Shown in pieces: positions 17,463-26,541 of a stretch of 64,000 nucleotides of DNA. Each line of letters opens with the position of its first letter. The stretch's first letter is position 1. The translations under genes and the position numbers were made by a program. Under the pieces are notes generated by a model. That model was given only the letters and a program-made list of their open reading frames with translations, searched no databases and had not been told where the DNA came from. The DNA is taken from assembly GCF_001547895.1 (NCBI RefSeq), contig NZ_AP014627.1:1119501-1183500 (forward strand), written 5' to 3'. This stretch comes from Pseudomonas sp. Os17 (GTDB lineage Bacteria; Pseudomonadota; Gammaproteobacteria; Pseudomonadales; Pseudomonadaceae).

Positions 17463-17497
17463 TGATCGTTCCCCCCGCGTTTGAAGGGGAACGATCA
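17463..17497. terminator. 12-bp perfect stem just after the DUF3077-like gene
   Basis: TGATCGTTCCCC (17463-17474) pairs perfectly with GGGGAACGATCA (17486-17497). It starts 10 bp past the stop of the 17507-17782 gene. No U-run follows on the minus strand, so it may be a stabiliser or a processing site instead of an intrinsic terminator. Confidence 0.6.
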
Positions 17498-17506
17498 CGG
17501 GGCGTT

Positions 17507-17782
17507 TTAGTTCAGGTACTGACTGCCACGAATCCGCCGACCCAACACATCCAGCAGATCACAACCATCGCGCAACAGAATGGCGCTGGCGTGGGCGATC
17601 TGTGTCAGGTCGGTGGCATCGGCGTGGCGGCTGTCCATGTGCACGATGCTTTCCATCAGTTGAGTCACCGCGAGGATGCGGTAGGCGGCGCTGGCATGCA
17701 GTTCGTCCAAAGGCGCGCGGGTGTCGATAAACAGGGTCGGAGTGGAGGATTCGTTGCTGGTTAGTGCGATACGGTCGGTCAT
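17507..17782 (-). CDS. Small DUF3077-like protein
   Basis: The start at 17782 (MTDRIALTSNESSTPTLF) has GGAG 9 bases upstream and gives 91 residues; a frame extension to 17854 lacks such support. The protein is mostly helical. The block TLFIDTRAPLDELHASAAYRIL followed by a second helix pair (AHASAILLRDGCDLLDVL) resembles the DUF3077 family of small Pseudomonas proteins, which often begin this domain with LF-V-x-AG-VP. The match is by eye and the function of the family is unknown. Two 166-bp repeats and a strong hairpin lie directly 3' of it. Confidence 0.65.
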   Translation of the reverse strand: MTDRIALTSNESSTPTLFIDTRAPLDELHASAAYRILAVTQLMESIVHMDSRHADATDLTQIAHASAILLRDGCDLLDVLGRRIRGSQYLN

Positions 17783-17996
17783 GGTGTGCTCCAAAAAAAC
17801 AGTGCTGGAAAACTGCGTTCCTGAGAAAACAACCGAGCCGTCAACCTCGATCACGAATGAGTCGTGACAGGCGCGAGGATAGGGAGCAGTGAGAGGGTGG
17901 TCAACCCGAGATGTGTAGCCTTAAACGACCTTTTGTATCCACAGATGGCTGTTGATCTGGCTTGTCGCTTAAAGCTTGCCCCTTGCTACTGCTTCT

Positions 17997-18055
17997 AAAA
18001 AAATCCCCCTGTCCAAGTGCCTGCGGATAGGGGACGCCGGCACCTGGACAGGGGG
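17997..18055 (-). terminator. Intrinsic terminator, module copy 1
   Basis: On the minus strand a stem of GGCACCTGGACAGGGGG paired with CCCCCTGTCCAAGTGCC (18005-18021 with 18039-18055) is followed by seven T (17997-18003). It is a strong rho-independent terminator for transcripts coming from algA. Confidence 0.8.
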
Positions 18056-18249
18056 AGCACAAAGGTCTTGCTAGCATGGCTCCCTGCTTTTACTTGCAGC
18101 TTGCCGCTTGAAGCTTACGGCTGCCTCTACTGATCGCTGCTTCTTGTAGCCGCTGCCGCAGGCTGCGAACGACCGCGCAGCGGGCGCAAGGGGCTTGAGA
18201 TCGCTGAAGGTCCTTCGGCCCTTTTCGCAGCCTGCGGCAGCGGCTACAA

Positions 18250-18304
18250 AAATCCCCCTGTCCAAGCGCCTGCGGATAGGGGACGCAGGCACCTGGACAG
18301 GGGG
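18250..18304 (-). terminator. Intrinsic terminator, module copy 2
   Basis: The same stem (arms 18254-18270 and 18288-18304) is followed on the minus strand by ATTTTT. It is nearly identical to copy 1. Confidence 0.78.
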
Positions 18305-18498
18305 AGCACAAAGGTCTTGCTAGCACGGCTCCCTGCTTTTACCTGCAGCTTGCCGCTTGAAGCTTACGGCTGCCTCTACTGATCGCTGTTTCTTGTAGCC
18401 GCTGCCGCAGGCTGCGAACGACCGCGCAGCGGGCGCAGGGGGCTTGAGATCGCTGAAGGTCCTTCGGCCCTTTTCGCAGCCTGCGGCAGCGGCTACAA

Positions 18499-18553
18499 AA
18501 ATCCCCCTGTCCAAGCGCCTGCGGATAGGGGACGCCGGCACCTGGAAAGGGGG
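18499..18553 (-). terminator. Intrinsic terminator, module copy 3 (closest to algA)
   Basis: Arms 18503-18519 and 18537-18553. The right arm carries a C-to-A change (GGAAAGGGGG in place of GGACAGGGGG) that breaks one stem pair, so this copy may terminate less well than the other two. ATTTTT follows on the minus strand. Confidence 0.72.
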
Positions 18554-18637
18554 AGCACAAAGGTCTTGCTAGTACGGCTCCCTGCTTTTACTTGCAGCTT
18601 GCCGCTTGAAGCTTACGGCTGCTTCTACTTGCCGCTG

Positions 18638-20089
18638 TTACTGAGCGATGGTCTTCACCGAAACACCACGCTCCACCGGCGTCGAACGGCCATAGATATC
18701 CTCAAACCGCTCGATATCGTCCTCGCCCAAATAACTGCCCGATTGCACTTCAATGATCTCCAGCGGGATCTTGCCCGGGTTGCGCAGGCGGTGCACCGAG
18801 GCAATCGGGATGTAGGTGGATTGGTTCTCGGTGAGCAGGAACACGTTCTCGTCACAGGTGACTTCGGCGGTGCCGCTGACCACGATCCAGTGTTCGGCGC
18901 GGTGGTGGTGCATCTGCAGCGACAGGCAGGCCCCCGGCTTGACCGAGATGTGCTTGACCTGGAAGCGCCCGCCCATGTCCACCGAGTCGTAGGAGCCCCA
19001 CGGGCGGTAGACCTCGCAGTGGTTCTGGGTTTCGCTGCGGCCCTGTTCGTTGAGGGTGTTGACCATCTGTTTCACCCCTTGGACCTTGTCCTTGTGGGCA
19101 ATCATCATGGCGTCCTTGGTTTCGACGACGACGATGTTTTCCAGGCCGATCACCGACACCAGCTTGCCGTTGCCGTGGATCATGCAGTTGTGGCTGTCCT
19201 GGATCACCACATCGCCTTTGCTGACGTTGCCGTTGGCGTCCTTTTCATGCACGTCCCACAGCGACGACCAGCAGCCGACATCGCTCCAGCCGGCGCTCAG
19301 TGGCACCACGCAGGCGCGTTGGGTCTTTTCCATCACCGCGTAGTCGATGGAGTTGTCCGGGCAGCAGGCGAAGGTGGCTTCGTCGATGGTCACGGTGTCC
19401 GCGTCCTGCTGGCTGCGTTCCAGGGTCAGCAGGCAGGTGTCGTAGATGTCCGGGTCGTGTTTCTTCAGCTCTTCGAGGAAGCGGCTGGCGCGGAACAGGA
19501 ACATGCCGCTGTTCCAGAAGTAGCCGCCGGCCTGGACGAATTCGTTGGCGCGTTTTTCGTCGGGCTTCTCGACGAACTGCGCGACCCGGCTGATGCCCTC
19601 CGGCAGCAGCGCATCGTTGCTGGACTTGATGTAGCCGTAGCCGGTTTCCGGTTTGGTCGCCGGCACGCCGAACAGCACCATTTCGCCCCGCTCGGCGGCC
19701 ACGGTGGCCAGGGCCAGGGCCCGTTGCAGGGCTTTCTGGTCGTCCAGGACGTGGTCGGCGGGCAGCACCAGCATCAGTTCGTCACGGCCTTCGTTGACCA
19801 GCATCATCGCGGTCAGGGCCACGGCCGGGGCGGTGTTGCGGCCGAAGGGCTCCATGAGGATGCGCTGGGATTCGAGCTTACGGGCTGCCAGTTGCTCGTT
19901 GACGATGAAGCGGTGGTCCTTGTTGCAGACCACGATCGGGGTGTCCATGCCTTCGAACACCAGGCGCTCCAGGGTTTGCTGGAACAGCGTGTGTTCGCCG
20001 GTCAGGGCGAGGAATTGCTTGGGGAATTGCTTGCGCGAAAGCGGCCAAAGACGTGAGCCGCTACCACCTGACAAGATCACCGGAATCAT
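18638..20089 (-). CDS. algA: Mannose-1-phosphate guanylyltransferase / mannose-6-phosphate isomerase
   Basis: The 483-residue bifunctional cytoplasmic enzyme makes mannose-6-P and then GDP-mannose for alginate. The N-terminal nucleotidyltransferase carries the pyrophosphorylase signature GGSGSRLWPLSRKQFPKQF and FVEKPDEKRA. The C-terminal cupin carries the type II isomerase block (GGRFQVKHISVKPGACLSLQ, then MHHHRAEHW with its metal ligands). Length equals the usual AlgA. It is the last gene of the alg operon and is separated from algF by a 211-bp gap holding a REP pair. Confidence 0.97.
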   Translation of the reverse strand: MIPVILSGGSGSRLWPLSRKQFPKQFLALTGEHTLFQQTLERLVFEGMDTPIVVCNKDHRFIVNEQLAARKLESQRILMEPFGRNTAPAVALTAMMLVNEGRDELMLVLPADHVLDDQKALQRALALATVAAERGEMVLFGVPATKPETGYGYIKSSNDALLPEGISRVAQFVEKPDEKRANEFVQAGGYFWNSGMFLFRASRFLEELKKHDPDIYDTCLLTLERSQQDADTVTIDEATFACCPDNSIDYAVMEKTQRACVVPLSAGWSDVGCWSSLWDVHEKDANGNVSKGDVVIQDSHNCMIHGNGKLVSVIGLENIVVVETKDAMMIAHKDKVQGVKQMVNTLNEQGRSETQNHCEVYRPWGSYDSVDMGGRFQVKHISVKPGACLSLQMHHHRAEHWIVVSGTAEVTCDENVFLLTENQSTYIPIASVHRLRNPGKIPLEIIEVQSGSYLGEDDIERFEDIYGRSTPVERGVSVKTIAQ

Positions 20090-20186
20090 GTTGTTACTCC
20101 TTCAAACATCGTATGGGTTAGAGCTACTGTGTTCTGTCGTTTCACTCTTGTTTTTGTGGCGTGCCCGGATGCCCTTGCTCGCCCCC

Positions 20187-20270
20187 TGCAGGAGCCGGCT
20201 TGCCGGCGAAGGGGCCTGTTAGCCTTGTGTCGGGCTTGAGGACGCCTTCGCTGGCAAGCCAGCTCCTACA
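20187..20270. repeat. Class A REP pair between algF and algA
   Basis: TGCAGGAGCCGGCTTGCC ... GGCAAGCCAGCTCCTACA, an inverted pair in the 211-bp algF-algA spacer. It may partly terminate or stabilise the long alg mRNA. Confidence 0.9.
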
Positions 20271-20300
20271 CAGGGGGAGCGGCGGCCGTCCGGAAATTCG

Positions 20301-20957
20301 TTAGCGGGTCGAGACGGGGCGTTTCACCCACACCGGCGACAGGTTGCTGCCGTTGCCGGTGACGTAGAGCACCGCCGCTTCGCCGCGCTCCAGGGCCACG
20401 GGCTTGAGGTCGCTGACTTTTTTATCGCCGTCGTACAGGGCGAAGCTGACCTTCACCGGGTTGATTTCGCGCTCGCCGCGACCTTTGGCGGCCACCGCCT
20501 TGACCACGTCGGTCTTGCCGTCGGCGGTCTTCAGGGTCAGGGCCTGGTCGCTGAGGTTCTGCACCCGCACCAGGGATTTCTGCTTGTTCTTGAACGGCGG
20601 TTCTTCGATCAGTTGCGGCTGGCCGCTGGCGTTGTTGACCAGGGTGTAATAGTGATCGGCGGCCAGTTTCACCGGCACGCTCTGGCTGCCCACCTTGGCG
20701 GTGTAGTCGCCGCCGGGCATGAAGCTGAAGTCGCTGCTGGCCAGAGGCGCGACGTCGTTGACGTTGGTGCTGCCCACCGTGGCGCTGACTTCACTGTTGC
20801 TGGCGTTGTACAGGCGCACGAAGGTCGAGCCCTTGGGTGCGGTGGGGCCGTACAGCGCGGCGTCGCCACCGGCGAAGGCGGACAGGGACAGGACGCTCAT
20901 GCCGGCAGCCAGGGTGATTGCTTGGGCGAGACGGCGAGGAGTAGTGATGAAAGTCAT
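20301..20957 (-). CDS. algF: Alginate O-acetylation periplasmic protein AlgF
   Basis: The 218-residue product has a signal peptide (cleavage near SAFA, residue ~29) and a beta-rich mature part starting GGDAALYGPTAPKGSTFVRLYNA. AlgF is required, with AlgI, AlgJ and AlgX, for acetylating mannuronate residues in the periplasm; its exact step is not settled. It is 16 bp after algJ. Confidence 0.95.
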   Translation of the reverse strand: MTFITTPRRLAQAITLAAGMSVLSLSAFAGGDAALYGPTAPKGSTFVRLYNASNSEVSATVGSTNVNDVAPLASSDFSFMPGGDYTAKVGSQSVPVKLAADHYYTLVNNASGQPQLIEEPPFKNKQKSLVRVQNLSDQALTLKTADGKTDVVKAVAAKGRGEREINPVKVSFALYDGDKKVSDLKPVALERGEAAVLYVTGNGSNLSPVWVKRPVSTR

Positions 20958-20973
20958 GAGTGTTACCTCTTTT

Positions 20974-22149
20974 TCAGTTTTGCGCCCGGTCGGGCGTCTC
21001 GGATTTGGCGTTGACAGCTAGGTTCTGTTGGCGTGCACCGGCTTGCTTGAGTTCTGCGACCCACTGCGGGTCGGCGTCGCCGATTTCGTTGTTCACAGGC
21101 AGATAGCGTTCAGGGAATTCCCAGATCAGCACCTGGGGCGGGTGGTTCTTGAAGTCGTCGCTTTTCAGGTAGCTGAGCATCGGCAGGATCGGGCCGTGGC
21201 CGTCCTCGGCGTAGCTCAGCACGTCGCTGTGCAGGGCCTGTTTCAGGGCGCCGACGAAGTTCCAGTTGGGGTTGGCGCTGTAGCTGGTGCCCACCAGGGT
21301 CACCGGCACTTCGTGGTCGGCGAACAGTGCGTCGTCGGCGGCCGGCTGTTCCTCGCTGGCCCGGGTCACGCGCTTTTGCAGGGGCTCTTCGGCGGGCATC
21401 AGGTTGTCGAACAGCGGGTCCAGGGGCAGGAAGCGCCGCAGGTCGCCCTGGTGCTTCACGGTCTCCTGGGTTTGGGTGACGAAGCGTTGTGGCGGACCGC
21501 TGAGCGGGGTCTTGGCGGCGATGGCCTGGGCCAACTGGCGAGCGACGACTTCGGCGCCGGCCGGGGTCCAGTGGGTGTCGGTACGCAGGAACACTTGCTG
21601 GCCCTGTTGCTTGGCCTGTCGCAGGGGCCCCAGCAGGTCGGGGGCGAGGATCTTGTTGGCGGCGACCCGGGCGTGGAAGTCCTGGTAGAGGTTGGCGTGA
21701 ATCCGCGCCGGACGTACCTCGTCCAGGTGCTCCGGGTACAGGCGCGCCTTGGCCGGAATGATGGCCATCACCAGTTTCACTCCGTGCTCTTTCAAGGTCT
21801 GGCGCACGCCTTCCACCAGGGCGTAGTTGCCTTGCAGGTTGAGCTCCTCGTTGACCACCGGGTTGAACTCTTCATCGCTGTACAGCCACTGGTCGCGGCC
21901 CAGCACCACCCCGGGGCGGCCTTCGTTGAACAGCTTGAAGTCCAGGGCGGCCCACAGGTTGGTGCCCAGGCGCTTGATCGGGAACTGGTCGTCGTAGTGG
22001 GTTTCCACGGCCTTGGCCCAGCGTCCGTTGAGCACGGTGGCGTCATTGTTGGTGCTAAAGCCGAAGAAGCTGCGCACCGACCACAGCCCCAGCACCAGTA
22101 GGGTCACCAGGAACAGGGCGATGTAGAACACACGTAATGAGCGGGTCAT
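20974..22149 (-). CDS. algJ: Alginate O-acetyltransferase AlgJ
   Basis: The 391-residue protein has one uncleaved N-terminal anchor helix (VFYIALFLVTLLVLGLWSV) and an SGNH-hydrolase-like domain. The DxH dyad is in RTDTHWTPAG (about residues 190-194) and the nucleophile Ser in TLVGTSYSANPNWN (about 292-295). It handles acetyl groups received via AlgI; AlgX does the final transfer. Eleven bp separate it from algI. Paralogue of algX. Confidence 0.96.
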   Translation of the reverse strand: MTRSLRVFYIALFLVTLLVLGLWSVRSFFGFSTNNDATVLNGRWAKAVETHYDDQFPIKRLGTNLWAALDFKLFNEGRPGVVLGRDQWLYSDEEFNPVVNEELNLQGNYALVEGVRQTLKEHGVKLVMAIIPAKARLYPEHLDEVRPARIHANLYQDFHARVAANKILAPDLLGPLRQAKQQGQQVFLRTDTHWTPAGAEVVARQLAQAIAAKTPLSGPPQRFVTQTQETVKHQGDLRRFLPLDPLFDNLMPAEEPLQKRVTRASEEQPAADDALFADHEVPVTLVGTSYSANPNWNFVGALKQALHSDVLSYAEDGHGPILPMLSYLKSDDFKNHPPQVLIWEFPERYLPVNNEIGDADPQWVAELKQAGARQQNLAVNAKSETPDRAQN

Positions 22150-22160
22150 GGGCAGATCCC

Positions 22161-23726
22161 TCAGAACTGGAAGTAAAGGAACGGCGAGAAGCTTTGCGCC
22201 GAGAGTTTGAGAATCGAGGCGATGAACAGCAGCAGCACCAGGGCGCGCATCACGTAGCGCGACCAGTCGGCGCTCCAGTAGGCCGGTTGCACCTGGGCCT
22301 CGGTGCCGACGATGTAGCCCGGCTGGTGAATGCTGCCGGGAGTGTCCCCGGGCACTGCCTTGATCAGGCCGGGCTGGGCGCTGGCCGGGCCGTCGGCGGG
22401 GGTAGCGACGTCGGGCTTGGCCTTGACCGGTGCCGGGTTGCGGTACAGGTCACGCAGGCCGAAGAACGCCAGGGTGGCGTAGGCCAGGACCAGGGTCGCC
22501 ACTTGCAGGCCGGTGAGGCTGGCGCGGTTGAGTTCCGACAGCGACCAGTCGCCAAAGCTGAACATGGCGCCGTACATGCGCCCGGCCACGTGCAGGTTCT
22601 CGGCGCGGAAGATCACCCAACCCATCACCACCAGCAGGAAGGTCAGGGCCCAGCGGATCGGGTTCAGGCTGCGCGGCGTGGTGTTGATGCCCAGGGCCTT
22701 TTCGATGGCCAGCCACATGCCGTGCCAGGCACCCCAGACGATGTAGGTGAAGTTGGCGCCGTGCCACAGGCCGCCCAGGAGCATGGTCAGGAACAGGTTG
22801 CGGTAGGTGATCAGGGTGCCTTTGCGGTTGCCGCCCAGGGTGATGTACAGGTAGTCCCGCAGCCAGGTGGACAGGCTGATGTGCCAGCGCCGCCAGAACT
22901 CGGTGATCGACTGGCTGATGTAGGGCTGCTTGAAGTTTTCCATGAAGCGAAAACCCATCATCAAGCCCAGGCCGATGGCCATGTCGCTGTAGCCGGAGAA
23001 GTCGAAGTACAGCTGCGCGGTATAGGCCAGGGCGCCGAGCCAGGCGTCGCCCGTGGTGGGGTTTTGCAGGGCGAAGCAATGGTCGGCGACCACCGCCAGG
23101 GTGTCGGCGATGAACACTTTCTTGATGAAGCCCTGCATGAAGCGGGTGCAGCCTTCGGAGAACTTGTCCAGGGTGTGGGTGCGGTGGTTGAACTGGTCCG
23201 CCAGGTCGCGAAAGCGCAGCACGGGGCCGGCGATCAGGTGCGGGAAGATCGCCACGAACGCCGCGAAATCGATCAGGTTGCGGGTGGCCGGGGTGTCGCC
23301 GCGGTAGACGTCGATGATGTAGCTGATGGACTCGAAGATGTAGAACGAGATGCCGATCGGCAACAGCACGTGGGTCAGGATGAACGGCTCCAGGCCCATG
23401 GAGGTCATGATGGCGTTGAGGCTGTCGACGCCGAAGTTGGCGTACTTGAAGTAGCCGAGGATGCACAGGTCCACCGCCACCCCCAGCAGCAGCCAGCGCT
23501 GGGCGGGTTTGGTGCGCACACCGGCGGCGCCGACTTTCAGGCCGATCCAGTAGTTCCACAGGGTGACCCCGACGAACAGCGCCAGGAAGTCCACGCGCCA
23601 CCAGGCGTAGAACACGTAGCTGGCGATCAGCAGCAGCAGGTTGCGATAGCGTTGCCCGCTCAAGTAGTACAAGCCGAGAAAGATCGGCAGGAACAGGAAC
23701 AGGAACACATTGGATGAGAAAACCAT
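22161..23726 (-). CDS. algI: MBOAT-family alginate O-acetyltransferase AlgI
   Basis: The ATG at 23726 (MVFSSNVFLFLFLPIFL) has GGAGAG 9 bases upstream, giving 521 residues; the frame is open slightly further. It is a multi-helix MBOAT protein with the family His in GGLWHGANFTYIVWGAWHG and the GFRFMENFKQPY block. It moves acetyl groups across the inner membrane for alginate acetylation. A 210-bp gap with a REP pair and a perfect hairpin separates it from algL, the largest gap inside the operon downstream of algD. Confidence 0.96.
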   Translation of the reverse strand: MVFSSNVFLFLFLPIFLGLYYLSGQRYRNLLLLIASYVFYAWWRVDFLALFVGVTLWNYWIGLKVGAAGVRTKPAQRWLLLGVAVDLCILGYFKYANFGVDSLNAIMTSMGLEPFILTHVLLPIGISFYIFESISYIIDVYRGDTPATRNLIDFAAFVAIFPHLIAGPVLRFRDLADQFNHRTHTLDKFSEGCTRFMQGFIKKVFIADTLAVVADHCFALQNPTTGDAWLGALAYTAQLYFDFSGYSDMAIGLGLMMGFRFMENFKQPYISQSITEFWRRWHISLSTWLRDYLYITLGGNRKGTLITYRNLFLTMLLGGLWHGANFTYIVWGAWHGMWLAIEKALGINTTPRSLNPIRWALTFLLVVMGWVIFRAENLHVAGRMYGAMFSFGDWSLSELNRASLTGLQVATLVLAYATLAFFGLRDLYRNPAPVKAKPDVATPADGPASAQPGLIKAVPGDTPGSIHQPGYIVGTEAQVQPAYWSADWSRYVMRALVLLLFIASILKLSAQSFSPFLYFQF

Positions 23727-23777
23727 CCCGATCTCTCCATGTTTAACCAATAGTCAGAGGCCGCAGCCCCCCCAAAC

Positions 23778-23801
23778 CCCCCCGTGAAAAACCACGGGGG
23801 G
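23778..23801 (-). terminator. Perfect 9-bp GC stem between algL and algI
   Basis: CCCCCCGTG (23778-23786) pairs with CACGGGGGG (23793-23801) around a 6-base loop. On the operon strand it is followed by GTTTGGGGG, a poor U-run, so it may be a partial terminator or mRNA stabiliser. Confidence 0.5.
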
Positions 23802-23824
23802 CGTATTGCATGCATGACGCTCTC

Positions 23825-23926
23825 TGTCGCCGCTGCCGAGGTACGAGGCGGCGATGGGCTGCAAAGTGGCCCCCGGCGGCGGTCCTTTGGACCGCGTCGC
23901 AGCCTCGTGCCTCGGCAGTGGCGACA
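23825..23926. repeat. Variant class B REP pair between algL and algI
   Basis: TGTCGCCGCTGCCGAGG ... CCTCGGCAGTGGCGACA with inner complementary CGAGGC/GCCTCG-type segments. It starts 10 bp past the algL stop. Base changes are compensated between arms, which fits maintenance of the fold. Confidence 0.85.
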
Positions 23927-23936
23927 GGTGTTGCTG

Positions 23937-25061
23937 TTACGGGCCCTTGTTGCCTTTTTCGTGGGTCGGGTCGTAGACCTTGGTCAGGTCGCCGCCCAGG
24001 CGGAAGGTCTTGAACGGCTGCATCTTGTGCTTGCGTTCCAAGACATCCGGGGCGCAGGTGTAGAGGCTGCAGTAGGGTTCCAGCCAGGCGAATTTGGAGT
24101 CGACCTTGAGGTCGGTCATGTCCTGCTGCTTGCCGTTTTTCTGCTCGAAGGTGTCCGGGTCTTTCACCCCAGCCAGCACTCGCTCGCCCAGGCGCTTGAG
24201 CGCGCCGTTGTTTTCCTGGCGCAGGTCGACGCCGTTGACCTGGGCGAAGCTGGCGATCATCGCCAAGGGCGGCAGGGCGTAGTTGTGATAGGCCAGGGCC
24301 CGTTGCTGGCGCTTGAGTTCGTTGGGTAAAAAGCCGTCGGCGTCGACCTGGTTGGCGCCGACCTTGTATTCCTTCACGGCCCAGTCGAACAGGTCGCGGC
24401 GGTTGGTGGCCACGGCGGTGGCCATCACCGACCAGGCGGCCCAGTAGGAGTGGTTGTTGGTCTTGTCCAGGGGCAGGTTGTCCCAGTCGCTGACCACCTG
24501 GTCGGCCATCTTGCTGAACCAGGCCTCGATCTTCTGCGCCTGTTCCTGGTGGGTGGCCAGGGGGTGGGAGTCGGAGAACTTCAGCCGCAGGTAGGCCGAG
24601 GCCATGCTGCCCAGGGCCCATTTGCGCATCGACTTGCCGGTGTGGTTGAAGTCCTTGGACATCAGCGCGTCGGCCTGGGCCCAGGCGCTGAGCCAGGCGA
24701 GGGTGCAGTCCAGTTGCTCCGGGCGGCCGTCGCGCATGAACTGCATGACCCGCTTGCTGGTGCCGCGCTCGATCTTGGTGATGTCCGCGGTGGTGTCGCG
24801 AAAGGCCTGTTCGGACTGCACGTTGAGGGTGGCCCGGGCCTTGTCCGAGCCTTCGTACTTGCTGCGAAACTGCAGGGCGCCGGTGTAGGGCGCGGGCATG
24901 GCGTCGCAGCCTTCGCTGTCGTCAGCGCTCTTGAACTTGTCCACCGGGGCGTAATAGCCCTGGGGCGGACGCAGCGGCGCTGCGGCCTGGGCGCTGCCGG
25001 TGAGCATGGCCAGCCCCAGCAGGCTGGGTATCAACAGGCGTTTCAGCTGTGTGCTTTGCAT
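23937..25061 (-). CDS. algL: Alginate lyase AlgL
   Basis: The ATG at 25061 ([20 protein letters not shown]) has GAGGT 7 bases upstream, giving 374 residues with a signal peptide cleaved near AQAAA. The PL5 catalytic motif NNHSYWAAW is present near residue 200, with a further Tyr downstream. AlgL degrades mislocalised alginate in the periplasm by beta-elimination and belongs to the export complex. It begins 8 bp after algX ends. Confidence 0.96.
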   Translation of the reverse strand: MQSTQLKRLLIPSLLGLAMLTGSAQAAAPLRPPQGYYAPVDKFKSADDSEGCDAMPAPYTGALQFRSKYEGSDKARATLNVQSEQAFRDTTADITKIERGTSKRVMQFMRDGRPEQLDCTLAWLSAWAQADALMSKDFNHTGKSMRKWALGSMASAYLRLKFSDSHPLATHQEQAQKIEAWFSKMADQVVSDWDNLPLDKTNNHSYWAAWSVMATAVATNRRDLFDWAVKEYKVGANQVDADGFLPNELKRQQRALAYHNYALPPLAMIASFAQVNGVDLRQENNGALKRLGERVLAGVKDPDTFEQKNGKQQDMTDLKVDSKFAWLEPYCSLYTCAPDVLERKHKMQPFKTFRLGGDLTKVYDPTHEKGNKGP

Positions 25062-25069
25062 AGGTAACC

Positions 25070-26530
25070 TCATTGCCCGATCTGCGCGGTGCGTTGCTCG
25101 GCGCTCGGGAATACGTTGCGTTTGCAAATTTTCGCTTCGACCTTCTGCCCGGCAGTGCCCGCTTCCGGGCCCTGGATCTCCACCGCCAGCAGGTTCTGCG
25201 AGGCCCAGTCTTCATCGGTGCGCAGTTCGAAGGCGAAGCGCCCGTCGGTGTCGGACGTTTCCGGTTTTTCGATCTTGATGTCCTCGTGGCGGCCGTTCAT
25301 GTACCAGAGGGTGGCTTGCAGGGTTTTCACCGAAGGGTCGGCGAAGCGGATGTCGACCTGATGGCCGCTGTTGCGCAGGTCCAGGTTCTTGCTGTTGACC
25401 AGCAATTCGTTCTTGCCCGGCTTGAGGGTGGTGCTGGCGCTCATCTGCGGGTCCTTGCCTTCGCAGCCGTTGTCCAGCAGGGCCATCATCTGCCGGTAGA
25501 TGGTTTCCTGGTCCAGGCGGTACAGCGGCGAGAATTCCCAGATCAGGATCTTTGGCGGGGACTTCTGGAATTCGTCGCTGCCCAGGTACTGCAGCATCGA
25601 GCCTTCCAGGCCGCCGCCGGGGAAGGCAACGTTGAGAATGTCGGCGCCGATGGCCTCTTCGAGGAAGCCGGCGAAGTTGTAGTTCTTGCCGCTGTGGCTG
25701 GTGCCCACCAGGGTGATCTGCGGGTTGCCGGAATCACCGAACAGGTCGCCGTCGCCGGCCTCGCCCTTGGGCTCGGTGGTGAACTGATCCATGTACTGGA
25801 TGGCGTAGCTGGTGCCGCACAGCTGCCCGGCCATGTTGTGCAGGGTGCCGGTCTTGCCCATGCGCCCGGACTTGTGGGTCTCGAATTCGCGCCGGGGAAT
25901 GTCGGCGAAGGCCGGCAGTTGCTTGACCTTGTCGGCGACGATCTTCGCCGTGCGCTGGGCGCCGTAAGGGGTCCAGTGCTGGTCGCCGCGGAAGTAGAAG
26001 TCGTGGGCCGGCAGGGTCTCGGGCAGTTGTTCGTTGGTCAGCGGCGACAGGTCCGGCACCACGTAGCCCATCTGGGCGAAGCGCCCGAGCATGGCCTTGT
26101 AGTTGTTCAGCGCCTTGTCGTAGTCGAAGCGGGCTTTCTGTTCCGGGTTGAGCTTGTTGCGGTTCACCAGGCCGCGGGTCGGCTGGTACACCAGCACCAG
26201 TTCCACGCCCTTGCTCTTGAAGGCTTCGTGCAGCTGCTTGAGGCGGCGGTAGCCTTCAGGCGTGGTGTTGAACTCGGTGCGCAAATCTTCCTGGGTACGG
26301 AACAGCCAGTCGCCCTGGGCTTGCACCAGGGTGGTGAAGTTCTGCTGGTAGCGGGTCACGTAGTTCTTCGCGTCGTGGGCGGCCGGGCACAGGTTGCAGC
26401 ACGGCTCGGCCTTGAAGCTGGGCGCGGCGCTCGCAGCGCTGGCCGCATCGGCGCGGGCGCCGGCGCTGGCGGCGAGTATCCCCGCGGTCAGGGCCGACAG
26501 GCCCAGGAGTTTGATCCAGTGTGGGTGCAT
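25070..26530 (-). CDS. algX: Alginate O-acetyltransferase / export scaffold AlgX
   Basis: The ATG at 26530 ([14 protein letters not shown]) lies 11 bases after GAGGA, giving 486 residues with a signal peptide ending near GARA. The SGNH-like domain has the catalytic DxH in [11 protein letters not shown] and Ser in [15 protein letters not shown]-terminal carbohydrate-binding module follows. AlgX transfers acetyl to mannuronate and bridges the periplasmic complex. It begins 11 bp after algG ends. Confidence 0.95.
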   Translation of the reverse strand: MHPHWIKLLGLSALTAGILAASAGARADAASAASAAPSFKAEPCCNLCPAAHDAKNYVTRYQQNFTTLVQAQGDWLFRTQEDLRTEFNTTPEGYRRLKQLHEAFKSKGVELVLVYQPTRGLVNRNKLNPEQKARFDYDKALNNYKAMLGRFAQMGYVVPDLSPLTNEQLPETLPAHDFYFRGDQHWTPYGAQRTAKIVADKVKQLPAFADIPRREFETHKSGRMGKTGTLHNMAGQLCGTSYAIQYMDQFTTEPKGEAGDGDLFGDSGNPQITLVGTSHSGKNYNFAGFLEEAIGADILNVAFPGGGLEGSMLQYLGSDEFQKSPPKILIWEFSPLYRLDQETIYRQMMALLDNGCEGKDPQMSASTTLKPGKNELLVNSKNLDLRNSGHQVDIRFADPSVKTLQATLWYMNGRHEDIKIEKPETSDTDGRFAFELRTDEDWASQNLLAVEIQGPEAGTAGQKVEAKICKRNVFPSAEQRTAQIGQ

Positions 26531-26541
26531 GCAAGTCATCC

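Larger units (their letters stand above)
17997..18634. repeat. Triplicated 249-bp terminator/REP module downstream of algA
   Basis: Units start near 18001, 18250 and 18499 (exact 249-bp period). Each contains a 17-bp-stem hairpin, a GCTTGAAGCTT-rich linker, and in the first two units a class B REP pair (18145-18248 and 18394-18497). The third unit, nearest algA, stops before the REP. Unit identity is very high, so the duplication is recent. Confidence 0.95.

Noticed and set aside
18566..20056. 496-residue plus-strand frame opposite algA
   Set aside because: Antisense shadow; composition (HH, DQH, VVD runs) is not that of a protein family.
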